DNA of 26,318 nt, taken from RGIG3009 sp045578625. GTDB taxonomy: Bacteria > Bacillota > Clostridia > Oscillospirales > Acutalibacteraceae. Location of the stretch: NCBI GenBank assembly GCA_045578625.1, contig JAZNKN010000032.1, forward strand, positions 1 to 26,318. The letters are read 5' to 3'. The position numbers and the translations under genes were made by a program. The notes beneath the pieces were generated by a model, which was given only the letters and a program-made list of their open reading frames with translations, was not told the DNA's origin and ran no database searches. Positions 1 to 5,542 of this stretch are shown piece by piece; position 1 is the first letter of the stretch, and each line of letters begins with the position of its first letter.

Positions 1-41
1 TCCTTACCAAGGATGCGCTCTACCTACTGAGCTATAGCAGC
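1..41 (-). tRNA. tRNA-Thr (GGT), partial, cut by window start
   Basis: Read on the minus strand, the 5' end forms a standard tRNA: acceptor arm GCTGCTA, D-arm GCTC...GAGC, and anticodon arm CATCC with loop TTGGTAA, giving anticodon GGT (threonine). The sequence stops inside the anticodon 3' stem at the window edge, so the T-arm and 3' end are not seen. It follows the tRNA-Asp CCA end after only 3 bases, so the two are certainly co-transcribed. Confidence 0.9.
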
Positions 42-44
42 ATA

Positions 45-121
45 TGGCGACCCGGAACGGGCTCGAACCGTCGACCTCTAGCGTGACAGGCTAGCGTTCT
101 AACCAGCTGAACTACCGGGCC
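45..121 (-). tRNA. tRNA-Asp (GTC)
   Basis: A complete 77-base cloverleaf on the minus strand. The acceptor arm GGCCCGG pairs with CCGGGTC (one G-U), the anticodon stem CTAGC/GCTAG encloses loop CTGTCAC with anticodon GTC, and the T-arm has GGTTCGAGCC. The discriminator is G, as expected for tRNA-Asp, and CCA is encoded at positions 45-47. It is the first gene of a tRNA operon continuing into tRNA-Thr. Confidence 0.96.
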
Positions 122-165
122 ATATGAGCGCCGCAACCGGACACCGGATATCAGCGACGCTTTAC

Positions 166-194
166 ATTATATCGTCTGCCGTCGGGTTTGTCAA
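166..194 (-). promoter_or_regulatory. Sigma-A promoter of the tRNA-Asp/tRNA-Thr operon
   Basis: On the minus strand a perfect -35 TTGACA (189-194) and a perfect -10 TATAAT (166-171) are separated by 17 bases. The predicted transcript starts near position 159, about 38 bases before the tRNA-Asp 5' end. The promoter lies just 30 bases past the dinB stop codon, and no convincing terminator separates the two, so some dinB read-through into the tRNAs is possible. Confidence 0.9.
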
Positions 195-224
195 CAAGTT
201 TTTTTGCAAAAAACCGTGTTTCCG

Positions 225-1442
225 TTACTTTTTCGCAGAATCAGCCGTATCCGGCGCTCCGTCAAGCACGGCACACCGTTTAACAGAGTCGCTGCCGTAT
301 CTCTCGCGCAGGGAATCCACCACCGATTCCAGCTTACCGAGCCGCTCCCGATCCTGTTCATCCACTGCGTCAAACAAGCACAGCTGCTCCCCCTCGTCCG
401 CCTTTTCCAGGCGGCATGCGGTCACCGTCAAGCTACGCACCGGCGTACCGGTCTGCCAGCACTCGTGAAGCAGCGCTACCGCCTCACGGTACAACTCGGG
501 CACCAACGCAGTTGAACGCGGCAACGTGCGCTGCCTTGACACGGTTTTCAGCGACGGATATTTGATCGTTAGTTGGATCACGTTGCACTGCTGCTGTGCA
601 CCGCGTAAACGCGCAGCGACCGGCTCGATCAGATACAGCAATCCCCGATGCAGCTCCTCCTCGGTCTCCAGATCGCCACGGAAGGTCATACCGTTACCGA
701 CCGACTTCGCATCCGGCCGATCCCCAAACACCCGCACCGGCGACGGATCGATTCCGTTTGCACCATCGTGCAGCTGTCCGCCCAGCTTACCGAGCGCCGC
801 CACCAAGCAGGCACGGTCCGCGGCAGCCAATTCACCGATCGTACGGATCCCCATCTTATTCAGCGTCGCCTCCGACGACCGTCCCACGAACAAGAACCGC
901 GACACCGGCAGCGGATACAGAAGCTGCTGATACGTGTCCCGCGACAGTACGGTCGTAGCGTCCGGCTTTTTATAGTCGCTTCCCAGCTTTGCCAGTGTCT
1001 TGTTAAACGACACACCCACCGAGATGGTAATTCCCAGTTCCTCACGCACACGGCGACGCAGCGTATCCGCAATGACCTTGCCGTCACCGAACAGCCGCTG
1101 ACTCCCCGTCACGTCCAACCACGATTCATCAATACTGAACGGCTCCACGCGATCGGTGTACTCGCAGTACATCGCATTGATCTTGTGATAAAACTCGTCG
1201 TACCGCTGAAAATGCGGCGGCACCAATACCAGCTCCGGACATTTACGCCGCGCCTGCCACACCGTCTCCGCTGTGACGATACCGAACTTTTTGGCGATCT
1301 CATTTTTGGCCAACACGATACCATGACGGTCGGCCGGATCACCGCACACCGCCATCGGCACCTGCCGCAGCTCTGGACGGTAGACGCACTCCACCGAGGC
1401 ATAAAAGCTGTTGCAATCGCAATGCAAAATACACCGATCCAC
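225..1442 (-). CDS. dinB: DNA polymerase IV (Y-family translesion polymerase)
   Basis: A 405-residue Y-family polymerase that copies past damaged bases at low fidelity. The N-terminus carries the catalytic aspartate block (HCDCNSFYASVE, about residues 7-18), and the second catalytic cluster is SIDESWLDVT near residue 103. A helix-hairpin-helix region (GIRTIGELA) and a little-finger domain follow. Near the C-terminus QLCLF (353-357) fits the consensus for binding the replication sliding clamp. The start is GTG with GGAGG 7 bases upstream. The gene has its own perfect sigma-A promoter with a LexA-type operator at the transcription start, so it should be induced by DNA damage. It diverges from galM. 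A UmuC/PolY2-type assignment is less likely given length and the clamp motif. Confidence 0.95.
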   Translation of the reverse strand: MDRCILHCDCNSFYASVECVYRPELRQVPMAVCGDPADRHGIVLAKNEIAKKFGIVTAETVWQARRKCPELVLVPPHFQRYDEFYHKINAMYCEYTDRVEPFSIDESWLDVTGSQRLFGDGKVIADTLRRRVREELGITISVGVSFNKTLAKLGSDYKKPDATTVLSRDTYQQLLYPLPVSRFLFVGRSSEATLNKMGIRTIGELAAADRACLVAALGKLGGQLHDGANGIDPSPVRVFGDRPDAKSVGNGMTFRGDLETEEELHRGLLYLIEPVAARLRGAQQQCNVIQLTIKYPSLKTVSRQRTLPRSTALVPELYREAVALLHECWQTGTPVRSLTVTACRLEKADEGEQLCLFDAVDEQDRERLGKLESVVDSLRERYGSDSVKRCAVLDGAPDTADSAKK

Positions 1443-1461
1443 CGTCCCACCTCCAAGCCGA

Positions 1462-1473
1462 GAACATTTGTTC
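1462..1473. promoter_or_regulatory. LexA (SOS) operator of dinB
   Basis: GAAC-ATTT-GTTC is a perfect dyad matching the core of the Gram-positive LexA/DinR box (GAAC-N4-GTTC); one further base on each side also pairs (A/T). It covers the predicted dinB transcription start just downstream of the -10 element, which is where a repressor would block initiation. LexA itself is not in the window. Confidence 0.8.
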
Positions 1474-1477
1474 TTTC

Positions 1478-1506
1478 ATTATATCCCACCTTCCCCATTT
1501 TGTCAA
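1478..1506 (-). promoter_or_regulatory. Sigma-A promoter of dinB
   Basis: On the minus strand, TTGACA (1501-1506) and TATAAT (1478-1483) are both perfect, with a 17-base spacer. A match this strong normally gives high expression, which makes sense only if repressed, consistent with the adjacent LexA box. Its -35 lies 7 bases from the divergent galM -35. Confidence 0.9.
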
Positions 1507-1513
1507 GGAACGA

Positions 1514-1543
1514 TTGACAAACGCACCTCATCGCCGCTATACT
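1514..1543 (+). promoter_or_regulatory. Sigma-A promoter of galM
   Basis: TTGACA (1514-1519) and TATACT (1538-1543) are spaced by 18 bases. The transcript would begin near 1550, immediately before the AAGGAGG ribosome binding site at 1555-1561, so the untranslated leader is very short. Confidence 0.85.
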
Positions 1544-1569
1544 AAAGGAAACATAAGGAGGCGATCGCT

Positions 1570-2592
1570 ATGCTTCAAAGAACAACTTACGGAACGCTGC
1601 CGAACGGTGACACGGTCGAACAGCTCACTCTGTCCCACCCCGACGGTATTTCGGTTTCCTTTATCACCTACGGTGCCACATTGACCTCGCTGTTGGTAAA
1701 CGGTCGCGACGTGGTACTGGGCTACGATTCCTTAAACGAATACCGGCAGGATACCGCCTCCATTGGCGTGACGGTGGGTCGGTACGCTAACCGCATTGCC
1801 GGTGGCATATTCCCGCTGAACAGCGTCACCTACGACGTCGGCCGCAACGAGACTGCCCGCGAAGGGCATCTGCACGGCGGCGTTGAGGGCTTTCAAGTAA
1901 AAAACTGGTCTGTCACCGCTTGTAAAGACGATGCCTTTACACTTTCGCTGACCTCGCCCGATGGGGATATGGGCTATCCCGGCACGCTCACCGTGCAGTT
2001 GCACGTTGCGTTGGACACTCCGCACGCCCTCTCCCTCACCTATACCGCTGTCTCGGACAAGGACACCGTCATCAATCTCACCAACCACGCCTATTTCAAC
2101 CTCAACGGTTACAACGGCGGCGACGTACTGGATACTGAGCTTCAAATCAACGCCGACGCGATCCTCGCCGTCAATGACCGTTTGATCCCCACCGGTGAGC
2201 GCCTTTCCGTTGACGGAACACCCTTTGATTTCCGCACGGCAAAACCCATCGGCCGCGATATCAACGACTCACACGAGCAGATCCGGCTCGGCGGCGGCTA
2301 TGACCACAACTTCATTCTCGGTGAAACGTCGGCTTACCGCCACGCCGTGTCCGCCTATGCTCCGCGCTCCGGCATCCGTATGGATTGCTACACCGATCAA
2401 CCCGGCGTACAGCTGTACACCGCCAACTTCCTGAGCAGTGATTTCGGGAAAGGCGGCGCGATGGTACCGCATCAGGGCTTCTGCTTGGAAACACAGCATT
2501 TTCCGGACAGCCCCAATCATCCGGATTTCCCCACCACCACGCTGCGCGCAAACGAAGTATTTACCACCCGCACTGTTTATTCCTTTGCATAA
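1570..2592 (+). CDS. galM: Aldose 1-epimerase (mutarotase)
   Basis: A 340-residue cytosolic enzyme of the galactose mutarotase family that interconverts alpha and beta anomers of aldoses, feeding galactose and glucose into the Leloir pathway. Family signatures are all present: RYANRIAGG (71-79), HLHGG (100-104), the general-acid histidine in TNHAYFNLNG (H173), GGYDHNFIL (242-250), and the catalytic-base glutamate in CLETQHFPDSPNHP (E307). Length is typical of the family. The ATG is preceded by AAGGAGG at 8 bases. It is transcribed alone from its own promoter and ends at a bidirectional terminator. No other galactose gene is in the window, so which sugar it serves cannot be told. Confidence 0.95.
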   Translation: MLQRTTYGTLPNGDTVEQLTLSHPDGISVSFITYGATLTSLLVNGRDVVLGYDSLNEYRQDTASIGVTVGRYANRIAGGIFPLNSVTYDVGRNETAREGHLHGGVEGFQVKNWSVTACKDDAFTLSLTSPDGDMGYPGTLTVQLHVALDTPHALSLTYTAVSDKDTVINLTNHAYFNLNGYNGGDVLDTELQINADAILAVNDRLIPTGERLSVDGTPFDFRTAKPIGRDINDSHEQIRLGGGYDHNFILGETSAYRHAVSAYAPRSGIRMDCYTDQPGVQLYTANFLSSDFGKGGAMVPHQGFCLETQHFPDSPNHPDFPTTTLRANEVFTTRTVYSFA

Positions 2593-2603
2593 CCCACACC
2601 ACA

Positions 2604-2636
2604 AAAAATCCGCAGTGCCCGGCACTGCGGATTTTT
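2604..2636. terminator. Bidirectional terminator between galM and the DUF21/CBS gene
   Basis: The arms 2604-2618 and 2622-2636 pair perfectly (15 bp, loop CCG) with A-rich and T-rich ends, so the hairpin has a U-tract in both directions. It serves galM on the plus strand and the convergent gene on the minus strand, whose stop codon abuts it at 2638. Confidence 0.93.
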
Positions 2637-2637
2637 G

Positions 2638-3975
2638 TTATTCGTCGTCGTTTTCCTGCTCCTTGACAGGCGGCTCGACCAACGACACCATCGCGATACG
2701 CACCTGATGATCTGCCACCTTACGCACACGGATCACCATACCGTGCGCCTCCAGATCGAACTGGCTGCCATCCTCGGGCACAGATCCCAGCGCGCCGAAG
2801 ATCAGACCGTTGAACGTGCCGTGATCCTCCGTCGGCAGCGGGATCTCCAGTGCATCCTCCACGTCGCGCAGAGGCGCATTACCGCTGATTTTCCATGTGC
2901 GGGAATCCAGACGCTCAATGATCGGCGCATCCTCCGTATCCTGCATATCGTCACCCAGATCGCCAACCAACTCGCCGAGCAGGTCATTCATCGAGACTAC
3001 GCCACACATACCGCCGTACTCATCCAGCACCACGGCAAAATGACTGCGGGAGCTTTTCATGTTACGCAGCAGCACGTCAGCCTTGACCGTCTTGGGAACG
3101 AAATACGCAGGCGCTACCGCCTTTTCCATCACCGCATCACGGCTGCGATCCTCCATACGCAGGTATTTTTTGGCGTTCAACACACCAATAACGTCGTCGA
3201 CCGTCTCGTTACAGACCGGATAATAGGTATGCTCACTGCTGCAAATGGTGTACTCCCAATCCTCGTCCGACTCGTCCACCCACAGCAACGTCACCTCGGT
3301 GCGGTGCGTGGCAACGTCATCGGCGCTCAGATCGTCAAATTCAAAGACGTTCTGGATGAATTCCTTTTCGTCGTTATCGATAGAGCCCTGCTCGCTGCCG
3401 GCATCCACCATCAGGCGGATATCCTCCTCGCTGACCTCCTCCTCGTCCGCATTGGGATCGATCCGCATCAGCCGCAGCACACCGTTGGTGGACACGGTCA
3501 GCAGGCCGACCACCGGCGCAAACAGCTTCGACATGACAAACAGCAGATTGGACAGTGCCAACGCCAGCTTTTCGGAGTTGCGCATCGCCACACGCTTCGG
3601 CACCAGTTCACCAAGCACCAGTGTGAAATACGACAGAATCAGCGTGATCACAATAACCGCAATGGCGTTTAACGTACCGACCGGGATCGTCACACCCAAA
3701 CTGACCAGCCAAGCCACCAACGGGTCGGCAAAGTTATCCGCCGCAAACGCACTGCCCAAGAAACCGGACAGCGTGATCGCTACCTGAATGACCGCCAGAA
3801 AGCGAGCGGGCTGTTTTTTCATTTTTGCCAGACGACCGGCACGTTTATTGCCCTCGTCCGCCAGTTTTTCCAATTTTGCTTCGTTCAGGCTAATGACAGC
3901 GATCTCCGCACTGGCAAAGATCGCATTCAGTGCAATAAGAATGACCTGCACCAACAGCATAAGCCATATGTCCAT
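2638..3975 (-). CDS. DUF21/CBS/CorC-HlyC membrane protein (MpfA/CNNM-type, probable Mg2+ efflux)
   Basis: A 445-residue integral membrane protein. The first about 165 residues form a DUF21 domain with hydrophobic helices near 1-30, 60-80, 85-120 and 135-165 and the conserved ELVPKR motif (123-128). An acidic linker (NADEEEVSEEDIRLMV) leads to a paired CBS domain (about 205-325) ending in VLDEYGGMCGVVSMNDLL. A CorC/HlyC-type C-terminal domain follows (about 345-430), including TFNGLI. Relatives in Bacillus (MpfA) and animals (CNNM) are linked to magnesium export; older annotations say hemolysin, which is probably misleading. ATG start with AAGGAG upstream. It is preceded by a structured leader with an internal terminator, which argues that expression is tuned by a ligand or by translation. 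Confidence 0.9.
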   Translation of the reverse strand: MDIWLMLLVQVILIALNAIFASAEIAVISLNEAKLEKLADEGNKRAGRLAKMKKQPARFLAVIQVAITLSGFLGSAFAADNFADPLVAWLVSLGVTIPVGTLNAIAVIVITLILSYFTLVLGELVPKRVAMRNSEKLALALSNLLFVMSKLFAPVVGLLTVSTNGVLRLMRIDPNADEEEVSEEDIRLMVDAGSEQGSIDNDEKEFIQNVFEFDDLSADDVATHRTEVTLLWVDESDEDWEYTICSSEHTYYPVCNETVDDVIGVLNAKKYLRMEDRSRDAVMEKAVAPAYFVPKTVKADVLLRNMKSSRSHFAVVLDEYGGMCGVVSMNDLLGELVGDLGDDMQDTEDAPIIERLDSRTWKISGNAPLRDVEDALEIPLPTEDHGTFNGLIFGALGSVPEDGSQFDLEAHGMVIRVRKVADHQVRIAMVSLVEPPVKEQENDDE

Positions 3976-4003
3976 AGTGTTCGATACGCTCCTTCAATTT
4001 GCT

Positions 4004-4059
4004 CCAAAAACACAACAAAGCACAGCCCGTGTCTTGCTCTGGCAAGAACAGGCCGTGCT
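4004..4059 (-). terminator. Intrinsic terminator (attenuator) inside the leader
   Basis: On the minus strand an 18-bp stem with a single bulged C and two G-U pairs (AGCACGGCC...TCTTGC with GCAAGA...GGGCTGTGCT, loop CAGA) spans 4019-4059. It is followed by a T-rich tail ending in TTTTT (4006-4010). It lies about 45 bases before the start of the DUF21/CBS gene and after that gene's own promoter, so it can only act as a premature terminator. Confidence 0.8.
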
Positions 4060-4061
4060 CT

Positions 4062-4115
4062 TTATTCCATCTTATAGACCGTGCATAAGGGAGGTCGATC
4101 GCCGCCGTTATCCAT
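4062..4115 (-). CDS. Possible 17-residue leader peptide
   Basis: An ORF of 17 codons (MDNGGDRPPLCTVYKME) lies inside the leader and stops at 4062, two bases before the terminator stem starts at 4059. AAGGAG lies 13 bases before its ATG, which is farther than ideal. It has two adjacent proline codons (8-9) and three acidic residues. If translated, a ribosome at its stop codon would cover the terminator's 5' arm. It may equally be a chance ORF in a structured aptamer, since its putative ribosome binding site can be paired. Confidence 0.25.
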   Translation of the reverse strand: MDNGGDRPPLCTVYKME

Positions 4116-4168
4116 GGATGGATAGTCGCTCCTTTTGGAATGTTCACAGTCGGGCTGTGTTGTGTTGT

Positions 4169-4197
4169 ATTATACACAATGTCATCCTTATTGTCAA
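4169..4197 (-). promoter_or_regulatory. Sigma-A promoter of the DUF21/CBS gene and its leader
   Basis: On the minus strand TTGACA (4192-4197) and TATAAT (4169-4174) are perfect with a 17-base spacer. The predicted start is at or near A4161, about 186 bases before the coding start. A strong constitutive promoter followed by a terminator is typical of leader-controlled genes. Confidence 0.9.
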
Positions 4198-4215
4198 GGG
4201 GAAAGTAACTTAGCA

Positions 4216-4244
4216 TTGATTTTGCGGATAAAATCGTGTATACT
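4216..4244 (+). promoter_or_regulatory. Sigma-A promoter of the chromate-transporter pair
   Basis: TTGATT (4216-4221), 17-base spacer, TATACT (4239-4244). The predicted transcript start near 4251 excludes any upstream in-frame ATG at 4236 and supports the ATG at 4281 as the real start of the first gene. Confidence 0.8.
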
Positions 4245-4280
4245 AAACCCATTATGTACCGAAAGAAGGGTTCACTGGTT

Positions 4281-4856
4281 ATGGACACCCGCAAGCGTTC
4301 CAAACGGCTCTCCACGGTCTGGACATTGTTTTGGACATTTTTCAAGATCGGCGCCTTCACCTTTGGCGGCGGCTATGCGATGATCCCGCTCGTTCAGCGG
4401 GAGGTCGCGGAAAATCACAAATGGCTGGATGATGAGGATATTATGTCGGTCATCGCCATCTCCGAATCTACCCCCGGCCCCATCGCCATCAACATGTCGA
4501 CCTTCGTGGGCTACCGCACCGCCGGTGTGCTCGGCTCCACCCTTGCCACCCTCGGCGTGGTTCTGCCCTCGTTCATCATCATCCTGCTTGTATCCGGCGT
4601 TCTGCGTGAGTTTTACCACTTGGACGCTGTGCGTTACGCATTTGAAGGCATCCGCGCCGGTGTACTCGCGCTGATCTTTAAGGCGCTGTGGTCGCTGTAC
4701 AAGAAATGCCCTCACAACCTGATCTCCTACATCCTGATGGCAGCAGCGTTTGTCGTAGTCGCGTTTTTTGACGTCAGCGCGCTGATCATCATCATCGGTT
4801 GTGCGCTGTGCGGCCTCATCTCCTCGCTCGTATTGGCAAGGAGGGAAAAGAAATGA
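4281..4856 (+). CDS. Chromate-transporter-family (CHR) half-protein, first of a pair
   Basis: A 191-residue membrane protein of the short CHR family (Pfam chromate transporter domain), about half the length of classical ChrA. Signatures are FKIGAFTFGGGYAMI (21-35), SESTPGPIAINMSTFVG (61-77) and VVLPSFIIILLV. These are followed by further hydrophobic helices to the C-terminus. In-frame ATGs at 4236 and 4254 lie upstream of, or at, the predicted transcription start. ATG 4281 has a modest AGAAGGG site about 10 bases before it. It overlaps the next gene by ATGA, so the two are translationally coupled and probably form a heteromeric transporter. Substrate is inferred by family only; many such pairs have never been shown to move chromate. 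Confidence 0.88.
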   Translation: MDTRKRSKRLSTVWTLFWTFFKIGAFTFGGGYAMIPLVQREVAENHKWLDDEDIMSVIAISESTPGPIAINMSTFVGYRTAGVLGSTLATLGVVLPSFIIILLVSGVLREFYHLDAVRYAFEGIRAGVLALIFKALWSLYKKCPHNLISYILMAAAFVVVAFFDVSALIIIIGCALCGLISSLVLARREKK

Positions 4857-5446
4857 TCTTTTTAGAACTGTTTTGGACCTTCTTCAAGATCGGTGCTTTC
4901 ACCTTTGGCGGCGGCTATGCAATGATCGCCATTATGCAAAGCGAGATCACCTCCCGCGGTTGGATGAGCGAGACCATGCTCGCCGACTATGTGGCTATCT
5001 CGGAATCCACCCCCGGCCCTTTGGCGATCAATATGGCCACCGCTGTCGGTTCGCAGATGGGAACTGCGGAATACGGTTTGGTCGGTTCGTTTTTCGGTGC
5101 GTTCGTGGCGACCCTCGGCACGGTGCTTCCCTCATTCATCGTGATCCTGCTTGTGGCGCGGTGGTTTGAATCCTTCAAGGAAAATCGCATCGTCAAGGGT
5201 TGTATGAGCGGCTTAAAGCCCGCTGTTGTCGGTCTGATCGGCTCTGCGCTGATCTCGATCGGTAAAGCTGTGTTTTTCCCCACCGGCACGGTTTCGACCG
5301 CCGTTTTCACCGAACTTTCCTTCTACGCCTCGCTCGCGATATTCGCGATCGCTTTGGTGCTGGCTTTTAAGAAGCTCCACCCCATCACCATCATCGGCAT
5401 CTCGGCCGTATTCGGCATCGCCTGCGGCTATCTGCTTCCCCGATAA
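4853..5446 (+). CDS. Chromate-transporter-family (CHR) half-protein, second of a pair
   Basis: A 197-residue paralogue of the preceding protein. The N-terminal FKIGAFTFGGGYAMI is identical to that of its partner, and SESTPGPLAINMATAVG and TVLPSFIVILLV recur. The C-terminal helices diverge, including a GLKPAVVGLIGSALISIG stretch. The start is the ATG overlapping the previous TGA, with AAGGAGGG 8 bases upstream. Upstream in-frame starts would overlap the first gene by over 50 bases and have no such site. The pair looks like an ancient duplication kept as two obligate halves. It ends at a strong terminator. Confidence 0.9.
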   Translation: MIFLELFWTFFKIGAFTFGGGYAMIAIMQSEITSRGWMSETMLADYVAISESTPGPLAINMATAVGSQMGTAEYGLVGSFFGAFVATLGTVLPSFIVILLVARWFESFKENRIVKGCMSGLKPAVVGLIGSALISIGKAVFFPTGTVSTAVFTELSFYASLAIFAIALVLAFKKLHPITIIGISAVFGIACGYLLPR

Positions 5447-5457
5447 TGCTTCCGCTG

Positions 5458-5486
5458 CCCCATCGCATACAGCGATGGGGCTTTTT
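5458..5486 (+). terminator. Terminator of the chromate-transporter pair
   Basis: CCCCATCGC (5458-5466) pairs perfectly with GCGATGGGG (5472-5480), loop ATACA, followed by CTTTTT. It lies 11 bases after the stop codon of the second gene. Confidence 0.93.
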
Positions 5487-5493
5487 GTAAACG

Positions 5494-5527
5494 AAAACCG
5501 GCTGTCGCCAAAACGACAGCCGGTTTC
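5494..5527 (-). terminator. Terminator of groESL
   Basis: AACCGGCTGTCG (5496-5507) and CGACAGCCGGTT (5514-5525) form a 12-bp perfect stem. Read from groEL (minus strand) the stem ends in TTTT followed by CGTTT. In the plus direction it also ends in TTTC-TTTTT, so it can act as a back-up for the opposite transcript. Confidence 0.88.
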
Positions 5528-5542
5528 TTTTTATGAGACGTA

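Larger units (their letters stand above)
3976..4161 (-). promoter_or_regulatory. Structured attenuator leader RNA (riboswitch candidate) upstream of the DUF21/CBS gene
   Basis: From the predicted start (about 4161) the minus-strand RNA has a 5' hairpin CACAG-CCCGA-CTGTG (4159-4145). A middle domain follows that can close by ATTCCA (4141-4136) with TGGAAT (4069-4064). Inside it are AAGGAG pairing with CTCCCTT (one bulge) and a small hairpin TATCC-ATCCAT-GGATA. A strong terminator comes next at 4059-4019. The 5' end CACAGCCCG (4159-4151) is exactly complementary to CGGGCTGTG (4029-4021), the 3' arm of that terminator, so the two folds exclude each other. The region is not a gene end: both flanking genes read away from it. 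I do not recognise the class; it does not look like the M-box or yybP-ykoY families. Hand-folded. Confidence 0.6.

Noticed and set aside
1..121. tRNA genes as an integration site for a mobile element
   Set aside because: No integrase, no repeated tRNA 3' end and no change of gene character is visible nearby at either end of the window.
200..213. TTTTTTGCAAAAAA as the dinB terminator
   Set aside because: The palindrome has only a two-base G+C core and no stable stem, so it is not a credible intrinsic terminator.
648..1517. 289-codon plus-strand open frame opposite dinB
   Set aside because: Antisense shadow of dinB; it would run through the dinB promoter and LexA box and lacks a ribosome binding site.
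2635..3672. 345-codon plus-strand open frame opposite the DUF21/CBS gene
   Set aside because: Antisense to a clear membrane protein gene, begins inside the bidirectional terminator region, and has no recognisable domain.
4062..4161. Known Mg2+ or Mn2+ riboswitch (M-box, yybP-ykoY)
   Set aside because: The conserved cores of these classes as I remember them are not found in the leader, so I left it unassigned rather than forcing a name.
3890..4360. 156-codon minus-strand ORF across the leader region
   Set aside because: It starts upstream of the mapped-by-eye promoter, crosses the promoter, terminator and the start of the DUF21/CBS gene out of frame, and has no ribosome site.
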